From NCBI RefSeq assembly GCF_005221325.1, contig NZ_CP039889.1, positions 558,001 to 622,000 of the forward strand: DNA of 64,000 nt. Direction: 5' to 3'. This document shows, piece by piece, positions 46,329-57,742 of this stretch. The notes beneath the pieces are model-generated. The model saw only the letters and a program-made list of their open reading frames with translations, was not told where the DNA came from and did not search any database. The position numbers and the translations under genes are program-made. Position 1 is the stretch's first letter, and every line of letters begins with the position of its first letter. The stretch is from Agrobacterium tumefaciens. Its GTDB lineage: Bacteria > Pseudomonadota > Alphaproteobacteria > Rhizobiales > Rhizobiaceae.

Positions 46329-47356
46329 TTGGCGAGGCCAGCGGCCGAAATCGCCTCGGCCAGCGTTTCAATACCTTCGATGGTGCGAATGGTCGGGTTC
46401 ATCGCCTGCGCATCCATGTCGAACACATGGCCTTGCCTGACGGCGGGCATAAGGCTAGCGACGGGATCGGATTCCAGGAACTTGCGCTTGACGGCGATAT
46501 CGTCAGCCGGGAAGCGGCGGCGATCCATCTTGCCAGCCACGATCACGGTCGGATTGGCCTTGGCGATGGTTTCCCAGCCAACGGTCGGCCATTCCTCATC
46601 GCTTTCGATGACATTCTTCAGCCCCAGCGCGGACATGATGTAACCGGGAGCGCCGTTGCGGCCGGCGACATAGGGGTCGATATCGAGTTCGGCGCTGGAG
46701 AACCAGAAGACGGCCGAAAGCTTGCCATTCGCAGAGGCGATCTTGGCGCGGGCGGCTTCCTCGCGCTTCTTCAGGTCGGCAACGACTTCTTCACCGCGAT
46801 CCTGAACGTTGAAGATTTTGGCGAGGTCGCGAATTTCCTGATAGATCAGCTCCATGGTGAAGCCGGTGTTGCGCACGCCATCACCGCCGCCGGAATTGTC
46901 CTTGCCGACGCAATCGGCAGGCGAGGTATAGACGGGAATACCGAGTTCGGCGAATTGCGCCGGCGTACCCACAACACCCTCGGGGCCGATCTGCCACTGG
47001 AACTGCGTCGTGACGAGGTCCGGTCTCTTGCCGACCACGGCCTCGAAGCTCGGATCGTTGTCAGCCAGCCGTTCGACCTTGGCATTGGCCTCCTCATAAC
47101 CTTTCAGAACCGGACCGATCCACAGCGCCGTGCCGACGACCTTGTCGGCAACGCCCAGCAGGTAAAGAACCTCGGTCGTACTCTGGCCGACGGAAACGGT
47201 ACGGGCGGGAGTCTGCTTGAAGGTGATCTCCTGGCCGCAGCTGTTGATCGTCAGGGGATAGGTGGTTTCGGCGGCATTGGCACCGACAACGGGCAAAGCC
47301 GAAAGCACAGCGGCGAGAATGCCGGCATGGACCGGCAGGCGTCTAGAATGAAACAT
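46325..47356 (-). CDS. btuF: ABC transporter substrate-binding protein, BtuF/FepB type
   Basis: 343-residue class-III binding protein. Signal peptide ends near VVGANAAETTYPLTINSCGQEITFKQTPARTVSVGQSTTEVLYLLGVADKVVG, the usual N-lobe of the family. It contains two Cys (NSCGQE and ADCVGKD) that could form a disulfide, and a Gly-rich loop DNSGGGDGV. Ribosome site TGGAG lies before ATG 47356. First gene after the riboswitch, so it is probably cobalamin- or cobinamide-binding. Confidence 0.85.
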   Translation of the reverse strand: MFHSRRLPVHAGILAAVLSALPVVGANAAETTYPLTINSCGQEITFKQTPARTVSVGQSTTEVLYLLGVADKVVGTALWIGPVLKGYEEANAKVERLADNDPSFEAVVGKRPDLVTTQFQWQIGPEGVVGTPAQFAELGIPVYTSPADCVGKDNSGGGDGVRNTGFTMELIYQEIRDLAKIFNVQDRGEEVVADLKKREEAARAKIASANGKLSAVFWFSSAELDIDPYVAGRNGAPGYIMSALGLKNVIESDEEWPTVGWETIAKANPTVIVAGKMDRRRFPADDIAVKRKFLESDPVASLMPAVRQGHVFDMDAQAMNPTIRTIEGIETLAEAISAAGLAK

Positions 47357-47458
47357 GTGTTCTCCAGTCGACGATAAATCTTATTCCAGAGCAGCAGGCG
47401 TCAAAGCGCGCAGCAACAGCGGGACGTCTTGTACGGAGAACGGTAATAGGACGCAAAC

Positions 47459-47481
47459 GAAATGTTATGAAATAACATTAC
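47459..47481. promoter_or_regulatory. Zur-like palindrome in the operon leader
   Basis: A 23-bp near-palindrome with arms AATGTTAT (47461-47468) and ATAACATT (47472-47479), flanked by GA and AC. It resembles the zinc-uptake-regulator operator (ATGTTAT...ATAACAT). It lies 103 bp upstream of the binding-protein start and 46 bp beyond the riboswitch B12 box. In RNA the same arms could also form a weak hairpin. Confidence 0.45.
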
Positions 47482-47527
47482 AATCTCCTCCTCCGGGCTT
47501 CCCCGCCCGTAACGATGGTTTCTATTT

Positions 47528-47735
47528 TGACGGCAGGTCTCCTGGCTCACGAATTTGCGTCACTCATCTGCCTTCCCGCATTCCGAAAAATACAGTGGCA
47601 TGACGCCTTCAAGCGTCACTGGGATGAACGACAATCCGCTTACAGTTGCGGGGGCAGCCACGGCATTGGACGAAAAAGATCGCCCGCACCATGTTCCCTA
47701 TTAATCCCTTCGCCTTTCGGCTGCAGGAACCGTCG
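47528..47735 (-). promoter_or_regulatory. Cobalamin riboswitch
   Basis: On the minus strand the element has, in order, GGGAA with GGTG, the core GCTGCCCCCGCAACTGTAA (within 47640-47658), GCCACTG (47593-47599), AGATGAGTGACGC, and the B12 box AGCCAGGAGACCTGCC (47547-47532). These are the conserved parts of the cobalamin (adenosylcobalamin-type) riboswitch in the right order. It precedes the BtuF-C-D-pseudoazurin operon and should reduce its expression when cobalamin is plentiful. Confidence 0.95.
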
Positions 47736-47799
47736 CTTTCTCACATAAGGGGCAAGAGGCGGGGCGTCAATTGCGATCGTGTCGCAGCTCAGCACGAAA

Positions 47800-48678
47800 T
47801 CAGCACAGGGAAGGACCCGCCAGCGCGAAAATTCTCGCCGTGCCGGACCCCGTGGGCTGCGGCTCGTCTTTCGACATGGTCGTCAGCGTTTCGATCACCA
47901 CCAGGCCGGATTGCGCGAGAAAATCGGAAAAGGAGCCGCTGTCACGCACGGCATCGAGACGGACAAGCTGTTCTTCCAGATCGGAAAAATGCCGCCTGAC
48001 GAGCGCGACCGCATCCATTTCCTCTGCGGCAACGACCGGACCGATGATGTGGCCTCGCCCCGCCGCCCGGCGCAAGGCAAAGGCGACAAGCCGGCCGGCC
48101 TCGAACAGGCCGTAACCCGTCTTTTCCCTGAGAAGGCGCAACAGGACGCCATGGCGTGAAACGCCGAAAGCAGCCCGGTCCATGTCGGCCACATCGGCAA
48201 GATGGTTTTCGGACAGCGGCTCAATTTTCTGTTTTCTGCCAGTGGGCGGCACCTCTGCCGGACATTGCGCCTTTCCCCGAAAGAGATGCACTTTTTCCGT
48301 CTCTCCAGCAAAGCCCAGCCCGGCAAACAACCGCCTCGACTCATCCGTGGCGTTGAGCCGGAGCGATATGGCAGGGAACTTCGCCAGAAGCCGCTTCACC
48401 AGCCATGGCGCCACGCCCTGCCCCTGCAGGCGCGGGGAAACGATGACCATGCCGAGCGTCGCGAAACCCTCATCATAGGGAAACAGCATCGCGGTTGCGA
48501 CGACGCGATCAATCTCATCAAGTGCCGCGAGGCCGACGCCGCACTGCCGCAGAAAACACCATTCATTCGCGTGATATCGCCACCCCACCGCCATGGAAAG
48601 CGCGTGCAGATGATCGGCCTCGACATCGGCGATATCCACGGTTCGCAACTCGAAACTATCGACTTTGAGCAGCTCCAT
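47800..48678 (-). CDS. Double-domain GNAT acetyltransferase
   Basis: 292-residue protein with an N-terminal GNAT fold (acetyl-CoA loop region MVIVSPRLQGQGVAPWLVKRLL, about residues 77-98) and a C-terminal second acetyltransferase-like domain (GRLVAFALRRAAGRGHIIGPVVAAE). It is a paralogue of the protein at 58066-58902, with the same domain order and matching motifs. Relatives of this type sit beside amino acid or amine catabolic genes; substrate unknown. It lies divergent to the deacylase cluster that begins at 48881 and upstream of the riboswitch operon. Confidence 0.85.
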   Translation of the reverse strand: MELLKVDSFELRTVDIADVEADHLHALSMAVGWRYHANEWCFLRQCGVGLAALDEIDRVVATAMLFPYDEGFATLGMVIVSPRLQGQGVAPWLVKRLLAKFPAISLRLNATDESRRLFAGLGFAGETEKVHLFRGKAQCPAEVPPTGRKQKIEPLSENHLADVADMDRAAFGVSRHGVLLRLLREKTGYGLFEAGRLVAFALRRAAGRGHIIGPVVAAEEMDAVALVRRHFSDLEEQLVRLDAVRDSGSFSDFLAQSGLVVIETLTTMSKDEPQPTGSGTARIFALAGPSLC

Positions 48679-48880
48679 AGCAAACGGCTCTCATTTCCTC
48701 CGGCGCGGAACCTTGATCCCGGCAGCCCAGCCCACGACATCCGAAGATAACCAGCCTTGCCAGCACGAATTTTCCGAAAGCACTGGAAGGACACAACAAT
48801 CTACCGAAATCACCCGCATTTCAGCAGATAAACGCCATCAGCCACTTTAAGCTTTCGGCGTTGAAACGACGGGGGCAGCC

Positions 48881-50951
<2,071 letters not shown>

Positions 50952-50978
50952 CCCACCCCGTTCCAGGAAAGGACCCCC

Positions 50979-51335
50979 ATGTCGCTTCTCAAGACCATCG
51001 ATACCAATCCCACCTTCGAGCCCAAGAAAACCAAGACCATGCCGGAACGCCTCGTCGAAGGTGACCCCTCCTACAAGACCTGGGCGCTGGATGAGGCCCG
51101 TGACGGTACTGTGAAAACAGGCATCTTTGAAGCAACGCCCGGCGCAAACCGGTCTATCAAGGGTGAGACCTTCGAGTTCTGCCACATCGTTTCAGGCGTG
51201 ATCGAAATCACCCCCGAAGGCGGCGAAACGGTTCGTTACACAGCGGGCGATAGCTTCGTCATGAAGCCGGGTTTCGTCGGTGTGTGGAAGACCATCGAGA
51301 CCGTGCGCAAGATCTATGTCACCGTGAACGGATGA
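50979..51335 (+). CDS. Cupin domain protein (EutQ-like, DUF861 type)
   Basis: 118-residue single cupin. The barrel strands are visible in TGIFEATPGANRSIKGETFEFCHIVSGVIEITPEGG and YTAGDSFVMKPGFVGVWKTIE. Only part of the classical metal-binding set is there (FEFCHI), typical of the DUF861 cupins beside amine and amino acid catabolic genes. AGGAAAGG precedes the ATG. Catalytic role unknown. Confidence 0.88.
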   Translation: MSLLKTIDTNPTFEPKKTKTMPERLVEGDPSYKTWALDEARDGTVKTGIFEATPGANRSIKGETFEFCHIVSGVIEITPEGGETVRYTAGDSFVMKPGFVGVWKTIETVRKIYVTVNG

Positions 51336-51523
51336 GCTGATATCCCCCATTTCGGCATCGCCCGTGAAGGTTCGTGCCGGGAAATGCCGGCGGACACACG
51401 CACCGAAGATTGCGCTGTCCGCCGGCGGCAAAACAGGATTTTCGTTCACCGCTCCCGCCGCAGTCGGTCGATGCTGCTTGGCATCAGGGACTAGGTTTGA
51501 GGCATATCCACAGAGGGCTTCCC

Positions 51524-52987
51524 ATGACGCTCAGCTTCGATCCAGACAGCCTGTCTTTGCCGATCGGCCATTTCATCGGCGGCCGGTTGATCCCGGCTCA
51601 AAACGGCATCGACATGCATCGCCCGTCAGATGGCATCGAATATGCCGGCTGCCCCAGGGCGGATGCAGCACTGGTCGATGAAGCGGTGCAGACCGCCAAG
51701 GCCGCGTTGAAGACCAGCAACTGGGGCGGCGTGCGCCCGCGCGAGCGCACGAAGGTCCTGCAGCGCTGGGCCGACCTTATCGAGCAGGAGGCCGAGACGC
51801 TGGCGAAAATCGAGGCGCTGTCTTCCACACGGCCGGTGGGCCAGCTGATTGCCGGCGACATCGCCGTGACCGCCGAGCAGATTCGCTTCTTTGCCGAATT
51901 CGCCGACAAGGAAGGCGGCGATCTCGTGCCGACCGACGATGCGAGCCTTGGCATGATCATGACCGAACCCTATGGCGTGGTCGGCGCGATTACACCGTGG
52001 AATTTCCCCGTCTCCATGGCCGGCTGGAAACTCGGCCCGGCGCTCGCGGCCGGCAATGCCGTGGTGCTGAAACCATCGGAAATGACGCCTTTTTCCAGCA
52101 TTTTCATGGCTGAGCTGGCCATCAAGGCCGGGCTGCCCGCCGGCCTCATCAACATCGTGCTGGGCGACGGACCCGTGACGGGCAACGCCATTACCGGGCA
52201 TCCCGAAATTTCCAAGGTCAGCTTCACCGGCTCTACCGCCGCGGGTGCTGCCATCATGGCCAATGTCGCCCGCACCGGCATCAAGCCCATGACGCTGGAA
52301 CTCGGCGGCAAAAGCCCGCAGCTGGTCTTTGCCGATGCCGATATCGAAAAGGCGGCAGCCGCAATCGCCGGCAATATTCTTTCCAATGCGGGACAGGCCT
52401 GTGTCGCCGGCTCGCGCATCATCGTTGAGGAAAGTGCGGCCGACGCCCTTTCCGCCGCGATCATCGCCCGCATGAAGACGGTAAAGCCCGGCCCGACCTG
52501 GGACGAGGCAACCCAATATTCACCGATCATCTCCGAAGTGCAGCGCCAGCGTATTGACGGCATCGTGCAGGCAGCCGTCGCCCATGGCGGTGAATGCCTG
52601 ACGGGCGGCGCGATCATGGACGGTCCCGGCTATTTCTACCAGCCAACGCTGATCGCCAATGTCGATCAGACCTCACCCGCCGTCACCGAGGAAATCTTCG
52701 GGCCGGTGCTGACGCTGCAGACCTTCCGCACGGAAGAAGAGGCTCTGGCGCTTTCCGACCATCCGACCTACGGTCTGGCGGCCGGCCTTTTCAGCCGGGA
52801 CGTCTCGCGTGTCCTGCGCCTGTCGCGCGCGATCCAGGCCGGAACGATCTGGGTCAACCGTTACGGGCGTTCGCGCGATCACATCTTGCCGACCGGCGGT
52901 TACAAGCGCTCCGGCATCGGCAAGGACCTCGGACGGGAGGCCTATCTCGCCAACCGCAAGAGCAAAAGCGTCCTCATCGGACTGTAA
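51524..52987 (+). CDS. NAD(P)-dependent aldehyde dehydrogenase
   Basis: 487-residue aldehyde dehydrogenase. Catalytic Cys293 in NAGQACVAGSR, Glu259 in TLELGGKSP, cofactor loop ITPWNFP and FTGSTAAGA all fit. The start at ATG 51524 has AGAGGG upstream; a frame from 51374 contains no ribosome site. Amino- or hydroxy-aldehyde substrates are likely from context; the exact one cannot be read. Confidence 0.92.
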   Translation: MTLSFDPDSLSLPIGHFIGGRLIPAQNGIDMHRPSDGIEYAGCPRADAALVDEAVQTAKAALKTSNWGGVRPRERTKVLQRWADLIEQEAETLAKIEALSSTRPVGQLIAGDIAVTAEQIRFFAEFADKEGGDLVPTDDASLGMIMTEPYGVVGAITPWNFPVSMAGWKLGPALAAGNAVVLKPSEMTPFSSIFMAELAIKAGLPAGLINIVLGDGPVTGNAITGHPEISKVSFTGSTAAGAAIMANVARTGIKPMTLELGGKSPQLVFADADIEKAAAAIAGNILSNAGQACVAGSRIIVEESAADALSAAIIARMKTVKPGPTWDEATQYSPIISEVQRQRIDGIVQAAVAHGGECLTGGAIMDGPGYFYQPTLIANVDQTSPAVTEEIFGPVLTLQTFRTEEEALALSDHPTYGLAAGLFSRDVSRVLRLSRAIQAGTIWVNRYGRSRDHILPTGGYKRSGIGKDLGREAYLANRKSKSVLIGL

Positions 52988-53000
52988 CAGGGGAATTCTC

Positions 53001-54044
53001 TTGAAAACGCATCGCATCGCACTCATTCCCGGGGACGGCATCGGCCAAAGCGTGACGGACGCGGCGTGGCAGGTTCTCAATGCCGTCGCCAAAACCTCCG
53101 GTTTTGCGTTTGAAGGAACAGAATTCCCCTGGTCCTGCGCCTTCTACAAGGAAACCGGGGCGATGATGCCGAAGGACGGCATCGAAACGCTGCGCGGCTT
53201 CGACGCCATCATGCTCGGCGCGGTCGGCTGGCCGGCGGAAGTGCCTGACTCGGTGTCGCTGCACGGTCTGCTGCTGCCGATCCGCAAGGCTTTCGTGCAA
53301 TATGCCAATATCCGCCCGCACCGGCTGCTGCCCGGCGTGCAAGGGCCCTTGAAAGCCGATGGCTTCGATATTCTCTGCATTCGCGAAAATACGGAAGGTG
53401 AATATTCCGGCGCCGGTGGCCGCGTGCATCAGGGCACGGAGGACGAGGTGGCCGTCGAAACATCGATCTTCACGCGCAAGGGCGTGGAGCGGATTTTGCG
53501 CTTCGGTTTCGAGCAAGCGCAAAAGCGCCGCGGCAAGCTCGCCTCCATCACCAAGTCGAACGCCCAGAAATATTCGATGGTGTTCTGGGACGAGGTAACC
53601 CACAGGCTCGCGGCGGAATATCCTGACGTCGAGGTTTCGAGCTACCATATCGACGCCATGGCGGCGCGCATGGTGATGGCGCCGGAAAGCCTTGATGTCG
53701 TGGTCGCCTCCAACCTCTTCGGCGATATTCTGACCGATCTCGGCGCTGCCATTCAGGGCGGCCTTGGCTTTGCCGCCTCCGCCAACATCAATCCCGACCG
53801 CAGCGCGCCCTCGATGTTCGAGCCGGTGCACGGTTCGGCCCCCGACATTGCCCATCTCGGCATCGCCAACCCCATCGCCACCATCTGGTCCGGCGCGATG
53901 ATGCTCGATCATCTCGGCGAAAAGGATGCAGCCGCAAAGATCATGGCGGCACTGGAAACGGCGACCGGCCGGGGCATCGGGACCGTGCCGGGCAAGGATA
54001 AGACGGAAACCATCACCGCCGCGGTTCTCGCGGCACTCGCCTGA
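53001..54044 (+). CDS. Tartrate dehydrogenase/D-malate dehydrogenase-type decarboxylating enzyme
   Basis: 347-residue member of the beta-decarboxylating dehydrogenases (isopropylmalate/isocitrate group). N-terminal HRIALIPGDGIG, substrate/metal motif RENTEGEYSGAGGRVHQGTEDE, and EPVHGSAPDIAHLGIANPIATIWSGAMML are typical of tartrate/D-malate enzymes. Start is TTG 53001, placed after AGGGGAA; the in-frame ATG at 52809 lies within the preceding gene and would add 64 unrelated residues. It is 13 bases past the aldehyde dehydrogenase stop. Confidence 0.88.
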   Translation: MKTHRIALIPGDGIGQSVTDAAWQVLNAVAKTSGFAFEGTEFPWSCAFYKETGAMMPKDGIETLRGFDAIMLGAVGWPAEVPDSVSLHGLLLPIRKAFVQYANIRPHRLLPGVQGPLKADGFDILCIRENTEGEYSGAGGRVHQGTEDEVAVETSIFTRKGVERILRFGFEQAQKRRGKLASITKSNAQKYSMVFWDEVTHRLAAEYPDVEVSSYHIDAMAARMVMAPESLDVVVASNLFGDILTDLGAAIQGGLGFAASANINPDRSAPSMFEPVHGSAPDIAHLGIANPIATIWSGAMMLDHLGEKDAAAKIMAALETATGRGIGTVPGKDKTETITAAVLAALA

Positions 54045-54056
54045 TTTCGGAGAATT

Positions 54057-55517
54057 ATGATGCAGGGCTTGAAGGACAAAGAACTCTTTCGCCAGACGGG
54101 TTTGATCGGCGGCGCATGGAAAGCGGCGGCATCGGGCAAGGTGGTGGATGTCATCGATCCGGCAACGCAGGCGGTGATCGGCACCGTGCCTGACATGGGC
54201 GGCACGGAAACCCGCGCGGCAATCGAGGCCGCCAATGCCGCCTTCGGCCCATGGAAGAAAAAGACCCACGCCGAGCGCGCCGCCCTTTTGGAAAAATGGT
54301 TCGCGCTGATGATCGAGCATATCGACGATCTCGGCCTGCTTCTGACCCTCGAACAGGGCAAACCACTGGACGAAGCCAAGGGCGAAATCCGCTATGGCGC
54401 ATCTTTCGTCAAATGGTTTGCGGAAGAGGCCCGACGTATCGGCGGTGGCACCATCCCCTCACCGACGTTGGACCGGCGCATCGTGGTGCTGAAGGAACCT
54501 GTCGGCGTCTGCGGTATCATCACACCATGGAATTTCCCGAATGCGATGATCACCCGCAAGGTCGCGCCGGCACTCGCCACCGGCTGCACGGTCGTCATCA
54601 AACCTTCGGAATTCACGCCCTATTCGGCGCTGGCGCTTGGTGTGCTCGCAGAAAGGGCGGGCATTCCCGCAGGCGTCATCAACATCGTCACCGGCATGCC
54701 GACTGAAATCGGCAACGAAATCATGGCCAACGAGACGGTGCGGAAAATTTCCTTCACCGGTTCCACCCGCGTCGGCTCGCTTCTGATGCGCGGCGCGGCC
54801 GACAGCGTCAAACGGCTGTCGCTGGAACTTGGCGGCAATGCGCCTTTCATCGTTTTTGACGATGCCGATCTCGATCTCGCGGTCGAAGGTGCGCTCGTTT
54901 CAAAATTCCGCAATGGCGGCCAGACCTGCGTCTGCGCCAACCGAATTCTCGTACAATCGAGCGTTTATGACGCCTTTGCGAAAAAACTGGCGGATCGCGT
55001 CGACGCCCTGCGCGTCGGACCCGGAACGGAAGCGGGCGTCTCTATCGGCCCGATGATCAACGAACCGGCCATCGCGAAAATCCACGCCCATATTGACGAC
55101 GCCGTTGCCAAGGGTGCAACGATCATCACCAGGCCGCGCAACCTGCCGGAAGGCCCGCAATATACAGCGCCCGTGGTGCTGACGGGCGCGACGACGGCAA
55201 TGCAGCTGGCAACCGAAGAGACCTTCGGACCAGTCGCGCCGCTCTTCCGCTTCGAGACGGAGGACGAGGCGCTCGCCATCGCCAATGGCACGCCCTTCGG
55301 CCTTGCCGCCTATTTCTACACCGAGAGCCTCAAGCGCGCCTGGCGCGTAGGTGAAGCGCTGGAATTCGGCATGGTCGGCCTCAACACCGGCGCGATCTCC
55401 ACCGAGGTCGCCCCCTTCGGCGGCGTCAAGCAATCCGGCCTCGGCCGCGAGGGCGCACAGGTCGGTATCGAGGAATATCTGGAGACCAAGGCATTTCATA
55501 TCGGCGGGCTTGCCTGA
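54057..55517 (+). CDS. gabD: NAD-dependent succinate-semialdehyde dehydrogenase-like aldehyde dehydrogenase
   Basis: 486-residue aldehyde dehydrogenase. Catalytic Cys291 (GGQTCVCANR, with a second Cys two residues later as in GabD), Glu257 (LELGGNAP), and EEARRIGGGTIP are characteristic of succinate-semialdehyde dehydrogenase. The gene ends the cluster and is followed by a strong terminator. With the aldehyde dehydrogenase at 51524 it suggests the cluster feeds C4 acids into central metabolism. Confidence 0.88.
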   Translation: MMQGLKDKELFRQTGLIGGAWKAAASGKVVDVIDPATQAVIGTVPDMGGTETRAAIEAANAAFGPWKKKTHAERAALLEKWFALMIEHIDDLGLLLTLEQGKPLDEAKGEIRYGASFVKWFAEEARRIGGGTIPSPTLDRRIVVLKEPVGVCGIITPWNFPNAMITRKVAPALATGCTVVIKPSEFTPYSALALGVLAERAGIPAGVINIVTGMPTEIGNEIMANETVRKISFTGSTRVGSLLMRGAADSVKRLSLELGGNAPFIVFDDADLDLAVEGALVSKFRNGGQTCVCANRILVQSSVYDAFAKKLADRVDALRVGPGTEAGVSIGPMINEPAIAKIHAHIDDAVAKGATIITRPRNLPEGPQYTAPVVLTGATTAMQLATEETFGPVAPLFRFETEDEALAIANGTPFGLAAYFYTESLKRAWRVGEALEFGMVGLNTGAISTEVAPFGGVKQSGLGREGAQVGIEEYLETKAFHIGGLA

Positions 55518-55543
55518 AGCCCCCGTTTCTTTCTCCCCGCCTA

Positions 55544-55571
55544 AAGGGCCGCTTTGCGGCCCTTCTTTTTT
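55544..55571 (+). terminator. Rho-independent terminator of the 48881-55517 cluster
   Basis: AAGGGCCGC (55544-55552) and GCGGCCCTT (55556-55564) form a perfect 9-bp stem with loop TTT, followed by C and six T. It starts 27 bases after the last stop. Confidence 0.92.
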
Positions 55572-55635
55572 ACATCAAAAAGCGGCCCTGAGGCCGCAGT
55601 ACGATTGATGCAAAGTCCGAAAATCTCCCCTCGCT

Positions 55636-55724
55636 CGTCATGCTCGGGCCTGTCCCGAGCATCTGCAACGGTTTGATTTTACGAGACGTGATTGGATCCT
55701 CGGGACAAGCCCGAGGATGACGTC
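55636..55724. repeat. RIME-like intergenic repeat, copy B (inverted)
   Basis: 89-bp double-palindrome element that is the reverse complement of copy A at 43886-43974 with five mismatches over its whole length. It sits between two convergent gene clusters, downstream of the terminator. Confidence 0.8.
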
Positions 55725-55782
55725 GAATCTGGGTGAGGCTTCGTCTTCGTCAGAGGTCCGAGTGACGTAAGGCGGACGCGGT

Positions 55783-57063
55783 CTACTGAATCTTATCCAG
55801 CATCTTGTAATAATAGCCCACCAGTGGCAGGAACCAGGGCTTGCCGAAATGGCCCGGCACTGCCGGCCAGTCCAGCCCCTTCAGAGGGTTGGTATCCGGC
55901 CGTCCCATAATGGCGTCGGCCAGGATCATGCCGAGATGGGTGGAAAGCTGCGCGCCATGGCCGGAATAGCCCATGGCGTACCATACGCCATCATGGAAAC
56001 CGGCGCGTGGATAACGGTCCTTGGTCATATCAACCAGACCACCCCAGCAATAATCGATCGGCACATGCGAAAGCTGCGGGAAGATGCGATGCAGGCTTTC
56101 CGTCAGGATCGCGCCGCTCTTGGCGTCGGAACGCTGGTCCGATGTCGCGGAAAAACGGGCGCGGCCGCCGAAGATCAGGCGATTATCCGGCGCCAGACGG
56201 AAATAATTGCCTATGTTCATGGAGTTGACGTAGGTGCGGTTGCCCGGAACCGAAGCCCGGACCTCGGCATCCGTCAGCGGCCGGGTGGCGATGATGAAAC
56301 TGCCGACGGCGATGATGCGGCGGCGGAAGTAACCGAAACCGGAAGGCGTATAGGCGCCGGTCGCGACCAGAACATTGTCGGCTGTGACCTTGCCGCGCGG
56401 GGTTTCCAGCTCATGGAGCTTGCCGTTCTGGATATGCTTCGTCACGGCGGCATTTTCGAATATCACCGCGCCATGCCGGCTGGCGGCTTCGGCAAGGCCC
56501 GCGACATAACGGCCCATATGCATCATGGCGCTCTTCTTCGAAAGCATCGCGCCGTAAAAGGGCGAGCCGATTTCCGCCTTCAGATCCGCAACGGACAAAA
56601 GCGCGGTATCGGGATCGACCTCGGCATGAAGTGCCTCGAAATTTTTCGCCAGCCCTTCGAAATGCTGCGGCTTGGAAGCAAGCTTCAGCTTGCCTGAGCG
56701 GCGGAAGTTACAATCGATCCCTTCTTCGGCAATCAATGCCTCCAGCGTATCGATTGAATCATCCAGCGCCTTATAGAGGGCGATGGCGCGTTCCTTGCCA
56801 AGTTCCGCCTTGGCGGAAAGATAGGAATGGGCAAGCCCGTTGTTGAGGTGCCCGCCATTGCGGCCGGAAGCACCCCAGCCGACCCGCTGCCCTTCGAGGA
56901 CAACCACGCGCGCGCCAGCTTTCGCGAGCTGGCGCGCCGCACCGAGACCGGTGAAACCGCCGCCGATGACGGCCACGTCATAGTGGCCTTCCACAGGTCC
57001 CTCCGCCGCTCCCGAAAACAGGGGAGCGGTGTCGTGCCAGTAGGAGACGAGTTTCATGGTCAT
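55783..57063 (-). CDS. FAD-dependent amine oxidoreductase, gamma-glutamylputrescine oxidase (PuuB)-like
   Basis: 426-residue flavoprotein of the DAO family. FAD site DVAVIGGGFTGLGAARQLA (about residues 29-47) with VVVLEGQRVGWGASGRNGGHL, and later GYFRRRIIAVGSFIIATRPL and the ending YAMGYSGHGAQLSTHLG. This layout is that of PuuB/OrdL oxidases acting on secondary or gamma-glutamylated amines. Start ATG 57063 (MTMKLVSYW) follows AAGGAAAGG; MKLV at 57057 is an alternative. It follows the HAD gene by 10 bases, so the two are co-expressed. Confidence 0.85.
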   Translation of the reverse strand: MTMKLVSYWHDTAPLFSGAAEGPVEGHYDVAVIGGGFTGLGAARQLAKAGARVVVLEGQRVGWGASGRNGGHLNNGLAHSYLSAKAELGKERAIALYKALDDSIDTLEALIAEEGIDCNFRRSGKLKLASKPQHFEGLAKNFEALHAEVDPDTALLSVADLKAEIGSPFYGAMLSKKSAMMHMGRYVAGLAEAASRHGAVIFENAAVTKHIQNGKLHELETPRGKVTADNVLVATGAYTPSGFGYFRRRIIAVGSFIIATRPLTDAEVRASVPGNRTYVNSMNIGNYFRLAPDNRLIFGGRARFSATSDQRSDAKSGAILTESLHRIFPQLSHVPIDYCWGGLVDMTKDRYPRAGFHDGVWYAMGYSGHGAQLSTHLGMILADAIMGRPDTNPLKGLDWPAVPGHFGKPWFLPLVGYYYKMLDKIQ

Positions 57064-57073
57064 GATCCTTTCC

Positions 57074-57742
57074 TTACAGTCCGACGACACCTGCAAGACC
57101 GGAAATATCTGATATTTCCACATAACCATAATAGGGGTTTGCGGGCTCGTGGCCGCGATTGACCCAGACCTTGTTCTTGATGCCGAGATCATGGGCCGAC
57201 ATCAGGTCATAGCGGAAGGAGGAGGAAACATGCAGCATGTCCTCCGGCCCGCAGCCCAGCATGTCGAACATATATTCGAACGCCTGGAAGCGCGGCTTGT
57301 AGGCCTGCGCCTGTTCGGCGGTATAAACAGCGTGGAAGGGCGCGCCGAGCTTTTCGACATTCGACATGATCTGTGAATTCATCGCGTTGGACAGGATGAC
57401 GAGGGGAATTTCCTTCGCCACCTTGGCAAGACCGGCCGGAACGTCGGCATGCGGACCCCAGGTCGGCACACGCTCATATACGAAGGTGGCATCCTCGTCC
57501 TTGAAGGCAACGCCGTTGCGCTTGCAGCTACGCGACAGGGAATTGTAGACCACCTCGGCATAGGGTTGCCAGGCGCCCATGATCTCGTCCAGACGGTAGG
57601 CCGCGAAATTTTTGATGAACTGCTGCATCTGCGCTTCGTCCAGGCGATCGCCATAGAGATCGCGGGCGGCCTCGGCCATCTGGAAATTGATCAGCGTGCC
57701 GTAGCAATCAAAGGAGATGTATTTCGGGCGGAAGATGGTCAT
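57074..57742 (-). CDS. HAD-family hydrolase, haloacid dehalogenase type II-like
   Basis: 222-residue HAD phosphatase-fold enzyme. Nucleophile region FDCYGTL with Asp12, the second motif ILSNAM, Lys in AYKPRFQAFEY, and SSSFRYDLMSAHDLG in the fourth motif, as in type II 2-haloacid dehalogenases. ATG 57742 is preceded by AAGGA. Its coupling to an amine oxidase makes a dehalogenase role doubtful; a related hydrolase activity on a small acid is equally likely. Confidence 0.85.
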   Translation of the reverse strand: MTIFRPKYISFDCYGTLINFQMAEAARDLYGDRLDEAQMQQFIKNFAAYRLDEIMGAWQPYAEVVYNSLSRSCKRNGVAFKDEDATFVYERVPTWGPHADVPAGLAKVAKEIPLVILSNAMNSQIMSNVEKLGAPFHAVYTAEQAQAYKPRFQAFEYMFDMLGCGPEDMLHVSSSFRYDLMSAHDLGIKNKVWVNRGHEPANPYYGYVEISDISGLAGVVGL

